Assembly (NCBI RefSeq): GCF_013155365.1
Contig: NZ_JABJRA010000003.1
Span: forward strand, 62,001 to 126,000
From: Nocardioides sp. zg-DK7169
GTDB taxonomy: Bacteria > Actinomycetota > Actinomycetes > Propionibacteriales > Nocardioidaceae
Direction of reading: 5' to 3'
Length of the DNA stretch: 64,000 nucleotides
Part shown: positions 16,590-25,081 of the stretch, in pieces
Layout: every line of letters starts with the position of its first letter
Position numbering within the stretch: the stretch's first letter is position 1
Made by a program: the position numbers and the translations under genes
Notes under the pieces: generated by a model
Seen by the model: the letters and a program-made list of their open reading frames with translations, nothing else
Told to the model about the DNA's origin: nothing
Databases searched by the model: none

Positions 16590-18049
16590 GCACGCTCAGC
16601 ACCCCGCCCGCCCAGCAGCTGGTCGACGGCAAGCTCTCCGGGGCCTCGGACGGCACGACGTACCCGATCCACAACCCGGCGACCGGCGAGGAGATCGGGC
16701 ACGCGCCCGACTCCACCGCCGCCGACGTCGACGCCGCGATCGGTGCCGCCCGGCGGGCCTTCGACGAGGGGGTGTGGGCCAACGACGTCGCGCTGCGGGT
16801 GCGCTGCCTGCGCCAGCTGCACGCGGCCCTGCTCGACAACGCGGAGGCGTTCACGGCGCTCACCACCGCCGAGGTCGGCATGCCCGGCTTCATGATGGGC
16901 GCCGCCGGGTTCGACGTGCCGGTCGCCGGCCTGGCGTGGGTGACCGACCTGCTCGAGGGCTACGAGTTCGAGACCGACCTCGGGGTCGCACGGCCCATGG
17001 GGATCGCCTCGCGGCGCACGGTGCGGCGCGAGCCGGTGGGCGTGGTCGCCGCGATCACACCCTGGAACGTCCCGACCCAGATCAACCTCGCCAAGGTCGG
17101 ACCCGCGCTGGCCGCCGGCTGCACGGTGGTGCTCAAGCCGGCGCCGGACACCCCGTGGCTGGCCGCGGAGCTGGGCCGGCTGGTCGCCGAGCACACCGAC
17201 ATGCCGCCGGGCGTCTTCAACGTCGTCACCCCGCGCTCCAACGAGGTGGCCTCGGTGCTGAGCACCGACCCGCGCGTCGACATGGTGTCCTTCACCGGCT
17301 CCACCGCGACCGGGCGGGCGATCATGGCCGCCGCCGCGCCGACGCTGAAGAAGGTCTTCCTCGAGCTCGGCGGCAAGTCCGCCGCGATCGCCCTGGACGA
17401 CGCCGACATCGCGGCGGTCGCGGGGGCGACGGCGTTCACCGCCTGCATCCACGCGGGCCAGGGGTGCGCGATCACCACCCGCCTGGTCGTTCCGCGGGAC
17501 CGGTACGAGGAGGCGGTGCAGGTCGCCGCGGCCACGATGGAGTCGATCGGCGTCAAGGACCCCGCGGACCCCGGCGCCATCTGCGGGCCGGTCATCTCGG
17601 CCGCCCAGCGCGACCGGGTCGAGGGCTACCTGCGCCTGGCCGAGCAGGAGGGCGGGCGTTTCGCGACCGGCGGGTCCGTGCTCGACCGGCCCGGCCACTG
17701 GGTCGAACCCACCGTCGTCGCCGGCCTCGACAACTCCTCGCGCCTCGCGCAGGAGGAGATCTTCGGCCCCGTGCTGGTCGTCCTCGCCCACGACGGCGAC
17801 GACGACGCGGTGCGCATCGCCAACGACTCCGCCTACGGACTCTCCGGCTCCGTCGACTCCGCCTCGCTGGAGCGCGCGAGCGCCGTGGCGGCCCGGATCC
17901 GCACCGGCACCCTGGCCGTCAACGGCGGGGTCTGGTTCAGCCCGGACGCGCCGTTCGGCGGCTACAAGCAGTCCGGCATCGGCCGGGAGATGGGCGTCGC
18001 CGGCTTCGAGGAGTACCTCGAGACCAAGACCCTCGCCTTCCCGGCCTGA
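16586..18049 (+). CDS. NAD-dependent aldehyde dehydrogenase (AldA/Rv0768-like)
   Basis: A 487-residue aldehyde dehydrogenase. TPWNVPTQI carries the catalytic Asn, FTGSTATG (near residue 237) is the cofactor loop, LELGGKSAA (near 260) bears the general-base Glu, the catalytic Cys is in GQGCAITTR (about 294), and EEIFGPVL is near 390. The length matches AldA (489 aa) at the equivalent mycobacterial locus. The GTG at 16586 overlaps the previous stop (GTGA). It probably oxidises an aldehyde produced by the P450/SDR steps. Confidence 0.9.
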   Translation: MSTLSTPPAQQLVDGKLSGASDGTTYPIHNPATGEEIGHAPDSTAADVDAAIGAARRAFDEGVWANDVALRVRCLRQLHAALLDNAEAFTALTTAEVGMPGFMMGAAGFDVPVAGLAWVTDLLEGYEFETDLGVARPMGIASRRTVRREPVGVVAAITPWNVPTQINLAKVGPALAAGCTVVLKPAPDTPWLAAELGRLVAEHTDMPPGVFNVVTPRSNEVASVLSTDPRVDMVSFTGSTATGRAIMAAAAPTLKKVFLELGGKSAAIALDDADIAAVAGATAFTACIHAGQGCAITTRLVVPRDRYEEAVQVAAATMESIGVKDPADPGAICGPVISAAQRDRVEGYLRLAEQEGGRFATGGSVLDRPGHWVEPTVVAGLDNSSRLAQEEIFGPVLVVLAHDGDDDAVRIANDSAYGLSGSVDSASLERASAVAARIRTGTLAVNGGVWFSPDAPFGGYKQSGIGREMGVAGFEEYLETKTLAFPA

Positions 18050-18089
18050 GCACCGCCCCGACCCCTCACCACCGCTCGAGAGGAACACC

Positions 18090-18836
18090 ATGCGTCTGCA
18101 GGACAAGGTCGTCGTCGTCACCGGCGCCGCGCAGGGGATCGGCGAGGCCTATGCCCGCGCGATCGCCGCGGAGGGCGCCGCGGTCGTGGTCGCCGATCTC
18201 CACGAGGAGGCGGGGGAGAAGGTCGCCGCCGGGATCGAGGAGAACGGCGGACGCGCGATCTTCGTGCGCACCGACGTCTCCTCCCACGAGTCCGCGGCGG
18301 CGCTCGCGGAGCGCACCGTCGCCGAGCTCGGCGGCATCGACGGGCTGGTCAACAACGCCGCGATCTACGGCGACATGCAGTTCGACCTGCTGATCAGCGT
18401 GGACTGGGACTACTACAAGCGGTTCATGTCGGTGAACATGGACGGCGCGCTGGTGATGACCCGCGCGCTCTACCCGCACCTGCGTCGGGGCGGAGGCGGG
18501 TCGATCGTCAACCAGAGCTCGACGGCCGCCTACCTCTACTCCGGCTTCTACGGCCTGGCCAAGGTCGGGGTCAACGGCCTCACCCAGCAGCTCGCCCACG
18601 AGCTCGGCGGGATGGGCGTCCGGGTCAACGCGATCGCCCCCGGCCCCACCGACACCGCCGCCACCCGCGCCCAGGCCGGCGACGCGGCGAAGGACCTGGT
18701 CAAGGGGCTCGCGATCAAGCGGATGGGCCAGCCGGAGGACATGGTCGGCGCGTGCGTCTTCCTGCTCTCCGACGAGGCATCCTGGGTGACCGGCCAGATC
18801 CTGGCCGTCGACGGCGGGCAGACCTTCCGTGCCTGA
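18090..18836 (+). CDS. Short-chain dehydrogenase/reductase (Rv0769-like)
   Basis: A 248-residue classical SDR: VVTGAAQGIGEAYA (about 9-22), VNNAAIYG, QSSTAAY with the catalytic Ser, YGLAK with Tyr near 154, and APGPTDTAATRAQ. The C-terminus GQILAVDGGQTFRA is typical. It is read 40 nt after the aldehyde dehydrogenase with GAGAGGAAC upstream of its ATG, and its end overlaps the next gene. Order and type match Rv0768-Rv0771 of M. tuberculosis. The substrate is unknown. Confidence 0.87.
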   Translation: MRLQDKVVVVTGAAQGIGEAYARAIAAEGAAVVVADLHEEAGEKVAAGIEENGGRAIFVRTDVSSHESAAALAERTVAELGGIDGLVNNAAIYGDMQFDLLISVDWDYYKRFMSVNMDGALVMTRALYPHLRRGGGGSIVNQSSTAAYLYSGFYGLAKVGVNGLTQQLAHELGGMGVRVNAIAPGPTDTAATRAQAGDAAKDLVKGLAIKRMGQPEDMVGACVFLLSDEASWVTGQILAVDGGQTFRA

Positions 18837-19710
18837 GCAGGAGTCCGGGCAGATGCCTGCCGAGCGGGCGGGCGGGCGGGCGCCGGTGGTCGGGTTCGTC
18901 GGGCTGGGGAACATCGGGCGCCCGATGGCGCTGCGCCTCGCCGGCTCCGGGTGCGAGCTGGTGGTCTTCGACGTGGCCCCGGAGCCGGTCGCCGAGCTCG
19001 CCGCCGCGGGCGCGAAGGTGGCCGGCGGCGTGGGCGAGCTCGCGCGCAGCGTGGACGTGGTGTGCGTGATGGTGCGCGACGACGCGCAGGTGCGCGACGT
19101 GCTCGCGCAGGTGCTGGCGGCCGGGGCCGGACCGCGGACCGTGGTGGTGCACTCCACCGTGGCCCCGCAGACGCCCGCGGAGCTCGCGGCGACCGCCGCG
19201 CCCCACGGCGTACACGTGCTGGACGCGCCGGTCAGCGGCGGTCCCATGGGCGCGGCCGACGGCACGCTGGCGATCATGGTCGGCGGCGCCGAGGAGGCGT
19301 ACGCCGCGGCGCGGCCGGCCCTGGAGGCGATGGGCTCGCGGGTGGTGCACGCGGGCCCGGTGGGGGCGGGGACGCGCTTCAAGCTCGCCCGCAACCTGAT
19401 GCACTTCGTCTCCTTCGCGGCCGCCGCCGAGGCGATGCGGCTCGCGGAGGCCTCCGGGCTGTCGCTGAAGGACCTCGGCGACGTGGTGCGCCACACCGAC
19501 GCGGTCACCGGCGGGCCCGGGGCGATCATGCTGCGCGGGACCACCGCGCCGATCGAGCCGGACGACTTCTGGCACGGCGTGATGAGCCACGTGGCGGCGC
19601 TGGGGGACAAGGACCTCGGCTTCGCCCTCGACCTCGCCGACGAGCTCGGCGTCGACGTACCGCTGGCGCGCCGGGCGCGCGCCGACCTCGCGAAGGGGCT
19701 GGGACTGTGA
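18829..19710 (+). CDS. 3-hydroxyisobutyrate dehydrogenase-like oxidoreductase (Rv0770-like)
   Basis: A 293-residue beta-hydroxyacid dehydrogenase. VVGFVGLGNIGRPMALRLA (near 20-39) is the NAD(P) loop, DAPVSGGPMGAADGTLAIM (near 132) the substrate motif, and FKLARNLMHF (near 184) holds the catalytic Lys. GTG at 18829 overlaps the preceding SDR by 8 nt; ATG at 18853 would also keep the whole Rossmann fold. The family oxidises short beta-hydroxy acids, and placement suggests an acid from aldehyde oxidation. It is coupled by GTGA to the next gene. Confidence 0.83.
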   Translation: MPEQESGQMPAERAGGRAPVVGFVGLGNIGRPMALRLAGSGCELVVFDVAPEPVAELAAAGAKVAGGVGELARSVDVVCVMVRDDAQVRDVLAQVLAAGAGPRTVVVHSTVAPQTPAELAATAAPHGVHVLDAPVSGGPMGAADGTLAIMVGGAEEAYAAARPALEAMGSRVVHAGPVGAGTRFKLARNLMHFVSFAAAAEAMRLAEASGLSLKDLGDVVRHTDAVTGGPGAIMLRGTTAPIEPDDFWHGVMSHVAALGDKDLGFALDLADELGVDVPLARRARADLAKGLGL

Positions 19711-20105
19711 CCACGGACAAGTTCGACGACCTCCCGGAGACCCGCCGACGCGGGCTGGAGCGGATGGAGCAGGTCTACGGCTTCGACATGAGCGACGGCG
19801 ACGGCGACTTCTTCCGCTACACCGCCGACCACCTCTTCGCCGACATCTGGAACCGCCCCGGCCTCTCCGATCGCGACCGCCGGCTGGTGCTGATCGGTCT
19901 GCTGGCCGGCTCCGGCGGCCAGGACGTGCTGACCATCCAGATCCCCGCGGCGTACGCCGCCGGCGAGCTCGACGAGACCGAGCTGCGCGAGATCGTCATC
20001 CTGCTGTGCCACTACGCCGGCTGGCCGATGGGCTCGCGGGTCAACGCCATCGTCGAGGACACGATCGCCAAGGCCGAACGGAAGTGGCGGGCGGGCGAGG
20101 AGTAG
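19707..20105 (+). CDS. Carboxymuconolactone decarboxylase-like protein (Rv0771-like)
   Basis: A 132-residue alpha-helical protein of the CMD/AhpD-like fold: an N-terminal RRRGLERMEQVYGFDM, then LSDRDRRLVLIGLLAGSGG and LREIVILLCHYAGWPMGSR, where the His of CHYAGWP is conserved in this family. There is no CxxC, so peroxidase activity is unlikely. In 4-carboxymuconolactone decarboxylases this fold decarboxylates a lactone; the role here is unknown. It is the last gene of the CYP51 operon. Confidence 0.8.
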   Translation: MTTDKFDDLPETRRRGLERMEQVYGFDMSDGDGDFFRYTADHLFADIWNRPGLSDRDRRLVLIGLLAGSGGQDVLTIQIPAAYAAGELDETELREIVILLCHYAGWPMGSRVNAIVEDTIAKAERKWRAGEE

Positions 20106-20228
20106 CCCCTCTCGCCGGGGGTCGCGCGGGTCGCCCGGGGTCGGTGCCTTGCCCAGCAGTTGCTGACCTCCGCGAAACCACCCGCCGGCACCGAGACGGA
20201 TGACGGCTCCCGGGTCTACGGTCGGGAA
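20106..20228. other. Short gap after the CYP51 operon
   Basis: These 123 nt are G-rich just after the stop (20107-20145) with imperfect CCGGGG/CCCCGG pairings that could end transcription, but no clean long hairpin is visible. No gene is seen. Confidence 0.4.
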
Positions 20229-20958
20229 ATGGCCGAGGAAGTGGACGAGGAGCAGCTGCGCGGGGTGACGATCCGCGACGTCGACCTGAGCGGCACGCGC
20301 TTCATCGGCGTGGAGGCCGAGGCGCTGGAGATCACCGGCGACTTCGGCCGCCTCGAGGTCAACGGCGTCGACGTGGTGCCGCTCGTCGAGGCCGAGCTGG
20401 ACCGGCGCCACCCCGAGCGCACCCGGCTGCGGCCCACCACGGTGGCCGGCTACCACGAGGCGTTCACGGTGCTGGAGCAGCTGTGGGCCGACACCGTCAC
20501 CCGCGCCCGCCGCCTCGATCCGGCGCAGCTGCACGAGCGGGTCGCCGGCGAGTGGTCCTTCACCGACACCCTGCGCCACCTCGTCTTCGCCACCGAGAGC
20601 TGGATCGGCCGAGTGCTGCAGGGCGTCCCCGACCCCTGGCACCCGCTCTCGCTGCCCTGGGAGCAGATGCCGCCGACGCCCGGCGTCCCCTCCGACCGCG
20701 ACGCGCGACCCCGGCCTCGAGGAGGTGCTGGCGATGCGGCGCTCGGGTCAGGGACTGGTCCGCGAGGCCCTCGACGGGCTCAGCGACGACCGGCTCACCG
20801 AGGTCCGCACCGTCCCCGACGGCCCCGGGTGGCCGCCGGCGGGTCACCAGGTACCCGTCACCCACGCCCTCGACATCGTGATCAACGAGGAGTGGTGGCA
20901 CCGCCAGTACGCCGAACGAGACCTCGCCGTCCTCCTCCACAGCCAGGAGCCGTCATGA
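20229..20958 (+). pseudogene. DinB-family protein split by a 1-nt frameshift
   Basis: The N-terminal part from ATG 20229 (MAEEVDEEQLRGVTIRDVDL) has a short pentapeptide-like lead (VDLSGTRFIGVEAEALEITG) and then a DinB-type helix with GEWSFTDTLRHLVFATESW. After PSDRDA near 20705 the frame is lost, and the protein continues in the +1 frame as DPGLEEVLAMRRSGQ to INEEWWHRQYAERDL, ending at 20958. Removing one base in GACGCGCGACC (about 20699-20709) joins the parts perfectly. The metal-site His codons are split between the two frames. It is either a recent inactivation or a sequencing error in a GC run. Confidence 0.8.
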
Positions 20959-21524
20959 CCCCCACTGACCAGCCCCCGCCCTGGGAGCCGCCGTACGCCG
21001 GCAGCGAGGCCGAGCAGCTCCTCGCCGCGCTCGAGCGCCTGCGGACGACGTTCCGCTGGAAGGCCGACGGCCTCGACAGCGCCGGCCTCGCGACCGGCGT
21101 CGGCGCGTCCGCGCTCACCCTCGGCGGGCTGCTCAAGCACCTCGCTGCGGTCGAGTCGACCCACGTGCCGTGGAAGATGTTCGGTGACTCGCCCGGCGAG
21201 CCCTGGGACTCCCACGACTGGGACGCCGACCCCGACTGGGACTTCCGCAGCGCCGCGGACGACGCCCCGGCGGACCTCTACGCCCGCTACGACGCGGCGG
21301 TGGCGCGCTCGCGGCACCTGCTCGCAGCAGCGGTCGCCCAGGACGGCCTGGACCAGCCCGCCCACCTCGGCGAACAGGTCGGGCGGGTCGTGACGCTGCG
21401 TCGCCTGGTGTGCGACCTGATCGAGGAGTACGGCCGCCACACCGGGCACGCCGACCTGCTGCGCGAGGCCGTGGACGGCCGCACCGGGGAGGACCCGCCG
21501 CGCGAGTGGCGCCCGTGGGGCTGA
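20955..21524 (+). CDS. DinB superfamily protein (DUF664-like)
   Basis: A 189-residue DinB-fold four-helix protein: LGGLLKHLAAVESTHVPW with a metal-site His, and RRLVCDLIEEYGRHTGHADLLRE with the two His residues that mark DUF664 members. The N-terminal EAEQLLAALERLRTTFRWK is the first helix. Actinobacterial members of the fold include mycothiol-dependent enzymes, so a thiol-linked role is possible but not shown. Its start overlaps the end of the broken DinB gene by 4 nt, so the pair was probably an operon before the frameshift. Confidence 0.8.
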   Translation: MTPTDQPPPWEPPYAGSEAEQLLAALERLRTTFRWKADGLDSAGLATGVGASALTLGGLLKHLAAVESTHVPWKMFGDSPGEPWDSHDWDADPDWDFRSAADDAPADLYARYDAAVARSRHLLAAAVAQDGLDQPAHLGEQVGRVVTLRRLVCDLIEEYGRHTGHADLLREAVDGRTGEDPPREWRPWG

Positions 21525-21722
21525 GGGCACGGGGCCCGCGACGATCCCCGTGACGTGACGTGACGTGACGTGACGTCGCGAGAGGCGGGAACCCAGCGGT
21601 CGGCTCGGTCGTTGGGAGTCATGACAGATCCCCTCGACAGAATGAGCCATGGACGTTCAACATCCGGGCCGGTTCGGCCCCATGGTCCCCTCCCACCATC
21701 CGCAGCGTGAGGGGGCCGGCCG
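21525..21722. other. Intergenic gap with pentanucleotide repeat
   Basis: A 198-nt gap. It holds five tandem TGACG units and lower-GC sequence from 21575 to 21660; the GAGGGGG just before 21723 is a likely ribosome site for the next gene. No other gene is apparent. Confidence 0.5.
21551..21575. repeat. Five tandem TGACG units
   Basis: TGACG is repeated five times without interruption. It lies 26 nt after the DinB stop and about 150 nt before the CNNM gene. It contains overlapping TGACGTGACG motifs and may be a simple slippage tract. Confidence 0.95.
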
Positions 21723-23114
21723 ATGACACCGGTCCTCTCCCTCCTGCTCGGCATCCTCGTGATCCTCGTGATCACCGCCTTCACCGGGTACTTCGTCGCC
21801 CAGGAGTTCGCCTACATGGCGGTCGACCGCTCCCGGCTGAAGGCCCGTGCCAGCGCCGGCGACGCCCTCGCCCGGCGCGCCCTCCAGGTCACCGGACGCA
21901 CGTCGTTCATGCTGTCCGGCGCCCAGCTGGGCATCACCGTCACCGCCCTGCTCGTGGGGTACGTCGCCGAGCCGCTGGTCGGCTCCGCGATCGGTGAGCT
22001 GCTCGGCGGCGTCGGCGTACCGACGGGCGTCGGTGTCGTGATCGGCACCGTGCTGGCGCTGCTGCTCTCGACCGGCGTGCAGATGGTCTTCGGCGAGCTC
22101 TTCCCGAAGAACCTCGCGATCGCCCGCCCCGAGCCCGTCGCCCGGGCCCTCGCCGCCTCCACGCTGATCTACCTCAAGCTGCTCGGCTGGCTGATCTGGG
22201 TCTTCGACCAGTCCTCGAACCTGCTGCTGCGCGCGCTGCGCATCGAGCCGGTCCACGACGTCGAGCACTCCGCGACGGCGCGCGACCTCGAGCACATCGT
22301 CGCCGAGTCCCGTGCCGCGGGCGACCTGCCCGAGGAGCTGTCCATGCTCCTGGACCGGGTGCTGGACTTCCCGGAGCAGAACGTCGCCCACGCCATGATC
22401 CCGCGCGTGCACGTCGACACCGTCGAGGGCGACATGAGCATCGCCGAGCTGCGCGCGACGATGGCAGGCGGCCACTCCCGCTACCCGGTGCTCGACGAGG
22501 ACGACCGCGTCGTCGGCGTCGTGCACCTCATCGACGTCCTGGAGTTCACCGGCGACGCCGAGCAGAGCCGCGCCGGGGACCTGGCCCGCGACCCGCTGAT
22601 GCTGCCGACCGCGATGCGGCTCCCCGACGCCGTGCGCGAGCTCGCGCGCACCCGCAACCAGCTCGCCTGCGTGCTCGACGAGCACGGCGGGTTCGACGGC
22701 GTGATCACCGTCGAGGACCTGGCCGAGGAGCTGGTCGGCGAGATCACCGACGAGCACGACCTCCAGGCCGAGCGGCTGCTGGCCGTGGACCTCGCCGCCG
22801 ACGCCTCCTCGTCCTCCTGGACCCTGGCCGGCAGCCGGCACATCGACGAGGTCGAGCGGGCCATCGAGCACGACCTGCCCGAGGGCGACTACGAGACCGT
22901 CGCGGGCCTGCTCATCGACCACCTCGGCCGCTTCCCGGACGTGGGCGACGTGATCACCGTCGAGCTCCCGCTCGACCCCAGCACCTACGCCGACAGCGAG
23001 GACCCCCAGCCGGTCCTGGCCACCTTCGAGGTCCTCGAGGTCGAGGACCACATCCCTGCATCGGTCCGGCTGACGCTGGCCACCGACGCCGTCCTCGAGG
23101 AGGGCCGGTCCTGA
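21723..23114 (+). CDS. CNNM/CorC-HlyC family membrane protein with CBS domains
   Basis: A 463-residue protein. The DUF21/CNNM membrane domain covers about residues 1-190 (LSLLLGILVILVITAFTGYFVAQ, GAQLGITVTALLVGYVAEP, VFGELFPKNLAIARPE). A CBS pair follows (MIPRVHVDTVEGDM, SRYPVLDEDDRVVGVVHLIDVL, then the second half to VITVEDLAEELVGEI), and then a C-terminal CorC_HlyC domain (about 360-440). The family is linked to Mg2+/Co2+ extrusion or sensing. GAGGGGG precedes the ATG. Its stop overlaps the start of a shorter paralogue, which may form a heteromeric transporter with it. Confidence 0.88.
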   Translation: MTPVLSLLLGILVILVITAFTGYFVAQEFAYMAVDRSRLKARASAGDALARRALQVTGRTSFMLSGAQLGITVTALLVGYVAEPLVGSAIGELLGGVGVPTGVGVVIGTVLALLLSTGVQMVFGELFPKNLAIARPEPVARALAASTLIYLKLLGWLIWVFDQSSNLLLRALRIEPVHDVEHSATARDLEHIVAESRAAGDLPEELSMLLDRVLDFPEQNVAHAMIPRVHVDTVEGDMSIAELRATMAGGHSRYPVLDEDDRVVGVVHLIDVLEFTGDAEQSRAGDLARDPLMLPTAMRLPDAVRELARTRNQLACVLDEHGGFDGVITVEDLAEELVGEITDEHDLQAERLLAVDLAADASSSSWTLAGSRHIDEVERAIEHDLPEGDYETVAGLLIDHLGRFPDVGDVITVELPLDPSTYADSEDPQPVLATFEVLEVEDHIPASVRLTLATDAVLEEGRS

Positions 23115-24124
23115 TGGAGAACCCCTGGGTGGTCGTCACCGCCACCGTCGCCATCATCGCGCTGAGCGCGTTCTTCGTCGCCGTGGAGTTCGCGCTGATC
23201 GCGGCTCGGCGCCACCGCATCGAGGAGTCCGCCACGACCAGCCGCTCCGCGCGCGCGGCGCTGCGCAGCTCCTCGGAGCTGACGCTGCTCCTGGCCGGGT
23301 CCCAGCTGGGCATCACGGTCTGCGCCCTCGCGCTGGGCGCGATCACCAAGCCGGCAGTGCACCACTGGCTCACGCCGCTCTTCGAGGACTGGGGCCTCGC
23401 GCTCTGGCTCGCCGACGTGGCCGGCTTCGTGCTGGCGCTGGTGATCGTCACCTTCCTGCACCTCGTCGTCGGCGAGATGGCGCCGAAGTCGTGGGCGATC
23501 GCGCACCCCGAGCGCTCGGCGATCATGCTGGCGCTCCCGATGCGCGCCTTCATGTGGCTCACCCGCCCGCTGCTGCACGCGCTCAACGAGTCCGCGAACT
23601 GGTGCCTGCGCCGGGTCGGCGTGGACGCCACCGACAGCGTGTCCAGCGGTCAGGACCCCGCCGCCCTGCGTGAGCTGGTCGAGCACTCGGCCAACGTCGG
23701 TGCGCTCGACGCGAGCTACACCGCGCAGCTCTTCGGGGCCCTCGAGCTCGAGACGATGACGCTGGCCGACATCGTGCGCCGCGCGCGGGTCGTCTCCGTG
23801 CCCCGCTCGGGGACGGCGGCCGACGTGGTGGCCGCGTCGCGGGCCTCGGGCCACCTGCGGATCCTGGTGGCCGACGCGGACGGCCGGGTGACCGGCGCGG
23901 TCCACGTGCGCGACACGCTCGCCCTCGAGGCGGACACCTCCGTCGAGGCGCTGGTCCACCCGGTCGCCCGGCTCGCCGGGACGACGACGGTGTACGACGC
24001 GCTCGCCCGGATGCGGCGCGACAGCAGCCACCTCGTCCTCGTCGAGGAGGAGGGCCACGTGGTCGGGGTCGTCACGATCACCGACCTGCTGCGCCAGCTG
24101 TTCCCGTACGTCGCGGCCGCCTGA
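23114..24124 (+). CDS. CNNM-type membrane protein with CBS domains, short paralogue
   Basis: A 336-residue paralogue of the preceding gene: CNNM membrane domain in residues 1-180 (VVVTATVAIIALSAFFVAVEFALIAA, LAGSQLGITVCALALG, LVVGEMAPKSWAIAHPE), then two CBS repeats (VVSVPRSGTAADVV to LRILVADADGRVTGAVHVRD, and TTTVYDALARMRRDSSHLVLVEEEGHVVGVV). It lacks the CorC_HlyC tail, ending at PYVAAA. ATGA coupling indicates equal expression of the pair, as is common in actinobacteria. Confidence 0.87.
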   Translation: MENPWVVVTATVAIIALSAFFVAVEFALIAARRHRIEESATTSRSARAALRSSSELTLLLAGSQLGITVCALALGAITKPAVHHWLTPLFEDWGLALWLADVAGFVLALVIVTFLHLVVGEMAPKSWAIAHPERSAIMLALPMRAFMWLTRPLLHALNESANWCLRRVGVDATDSVSSGQDPAALRELVEHSANVGALDASYTAQLFGALELETMTLADIVRRARVVSVPRSGTAADVVAASRASGHLRILVADADGRVTGAVHVRDTLALEADTSVEALVHPVARLAGTTTVYDALARMRRDSSHLVLVEEEGHVVGVVTITDLLRQLFPYVAAA

Positions 24125-24169
24125 CGCCCGCAGCCGCGCCGCCTCCCGGCGGGGGCCCGCACCCGCGGG

Positions 24170-24955
24170 TCACCAGCCGGGAGGCAGCCCGGTGAAGTCG
24201 GGCTCGCGCCCCTCGGCGAACGCGCTCAGCGCCTCGAAGTTGGCCGGGCCGCCCATCAGCTCGGCGAACGCGGCGTTCTCGCGCACCCGCGCGGCGTCGA
24301 TCTCGGCGCGCAGCGGGGCGCTCATCGTCCGCTTGACGGCCATCAGGCTCGAGATCGGACGCGCTGCGAGCACCGCGGCGTGCCGGGTCGCCTCCGCCAG
24401 CAGGTCCTCGGGCTCGCAGACCCGCCACACCAGGCCCATCTCGAGCGCCTGGGTGGCGTCGATCCACTCCGAGGACATCAGCATCCACGCGGCGTCCTGG
24501 CGCCCGACGAGGCGAGGGAGCAGGTAGGACGACGCTGCCTCCGGTGCCACCCCGAGCGAGGTGAACGGGCACTTCAGCCGCGCGGTGCTCGCCATGAACG
24601 CGAGGTCGGCGAACCCCAGGATCGTGGCCCCGATGCCCAGGCCGATCCCGTTGACCGCGCAGACGAGCGGCTTCGGGAAGTCGACCAGCGTGTCCAGGAG
24701 CCCGACGAACCCGTGCTTGCCCGGCACGAAGCCGGGGTCGGTGGTGCGCGCGTGCATCTCGCGCAGGTCGGTCCCTGCGCTGAACGCGCGCCCCGCACCG
24801 GTCAGCAGCACCACCGCCACCCCGGGGTCCTCGGCCGCGGCGAGCAGCGCCTCGGCCGTCGCGTCGTACAGCGCCTCGTCGAAGGCGTTGAGGGCCTCGG
24901 GACGGTCCAGCACGATCGTGCGCACCCGTCGGTCATCGGAGATCTGCAGCGTCAT
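24170..24955 (-). CDS. Enoyl-CoA hydratase/isomerase (crotonase)
   Basis: A 261-residue crotonase. AFSAGTDLREM (near 60) and GIGLGIGATILGFADLAFM (near 105) form the oxyanion hole, and LGVAPEAASSYLLPRLVG carries the acidic residue equivalent to the second catalytic Glu. It hydrates or isomerises an enoyl-CoA in beta-oxidation. It is alone on its strand. On the minus strand TAGTCT is followed by 6 nt and the ATG, so the mRNA looks leaderless, and a perfect KstR-type box overlaps that -10. This ties it to steroid metabolism. It does not closely resemble EchA19 as I remember it. Confidence 0.87.
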   Translation of the reverse strand: MTLQISDDRRVRTIVLDRPEALNAFDEALYDATAEALLAAAEDPGVAVVLLTGAGRAFSAGTDLREMHARTTDPGFVPGKHGFVGLLDTLVDFPKPLVCAVNGIGLGIGATILGFADLAFMASTARLKCPFTSLGVAPEAASSYLLPRLVGRQDAAWMLMSSEWIDATQALEMGLVWRVCEPEDLLAEATRHAAVLAARPISSLMAVKRTMSAPLRAEIDAARVRENAAFAELMGGPANFEALSAFAEGREPDFTGLPPGW

Positions 24956-24965
24956 GGCCGCAGAC

Positions 24966-24979
24966 TAGAACAGGTTCCA
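24966..24979. promoter_or_regulatory. KstR-type operator for the crotonase
   Basis: TAGAACAGGTTCCA matches TnnAACnnGTTnnA exactly. It ends 10 nt before the crotonase start codon (24955, minus strand) and overlaps the -10 TAGTCT, an ideal place for repression. The AlkA gene on the other strand starts 102 nt away and has its own -10, so it is probably not controlled by this site. Confidence 0.75.
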
Positions 24980-25081
24980 GATCGACTGGGCCCCGTCGGT
25001 CGCGTGGCCCTCTCGCTGGACGAGCCGGTCGAGACCGCGGCGGGTTCGGCGGCTGTCGGTGCGCGGGGTTAGCGTCGAGGG

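Noticed and set aside
21551-21575. Possible CRISPR or operator array
   Set aside because: Five 5-bp units without spacers are a microsatellite; no cas genes are present in the window.
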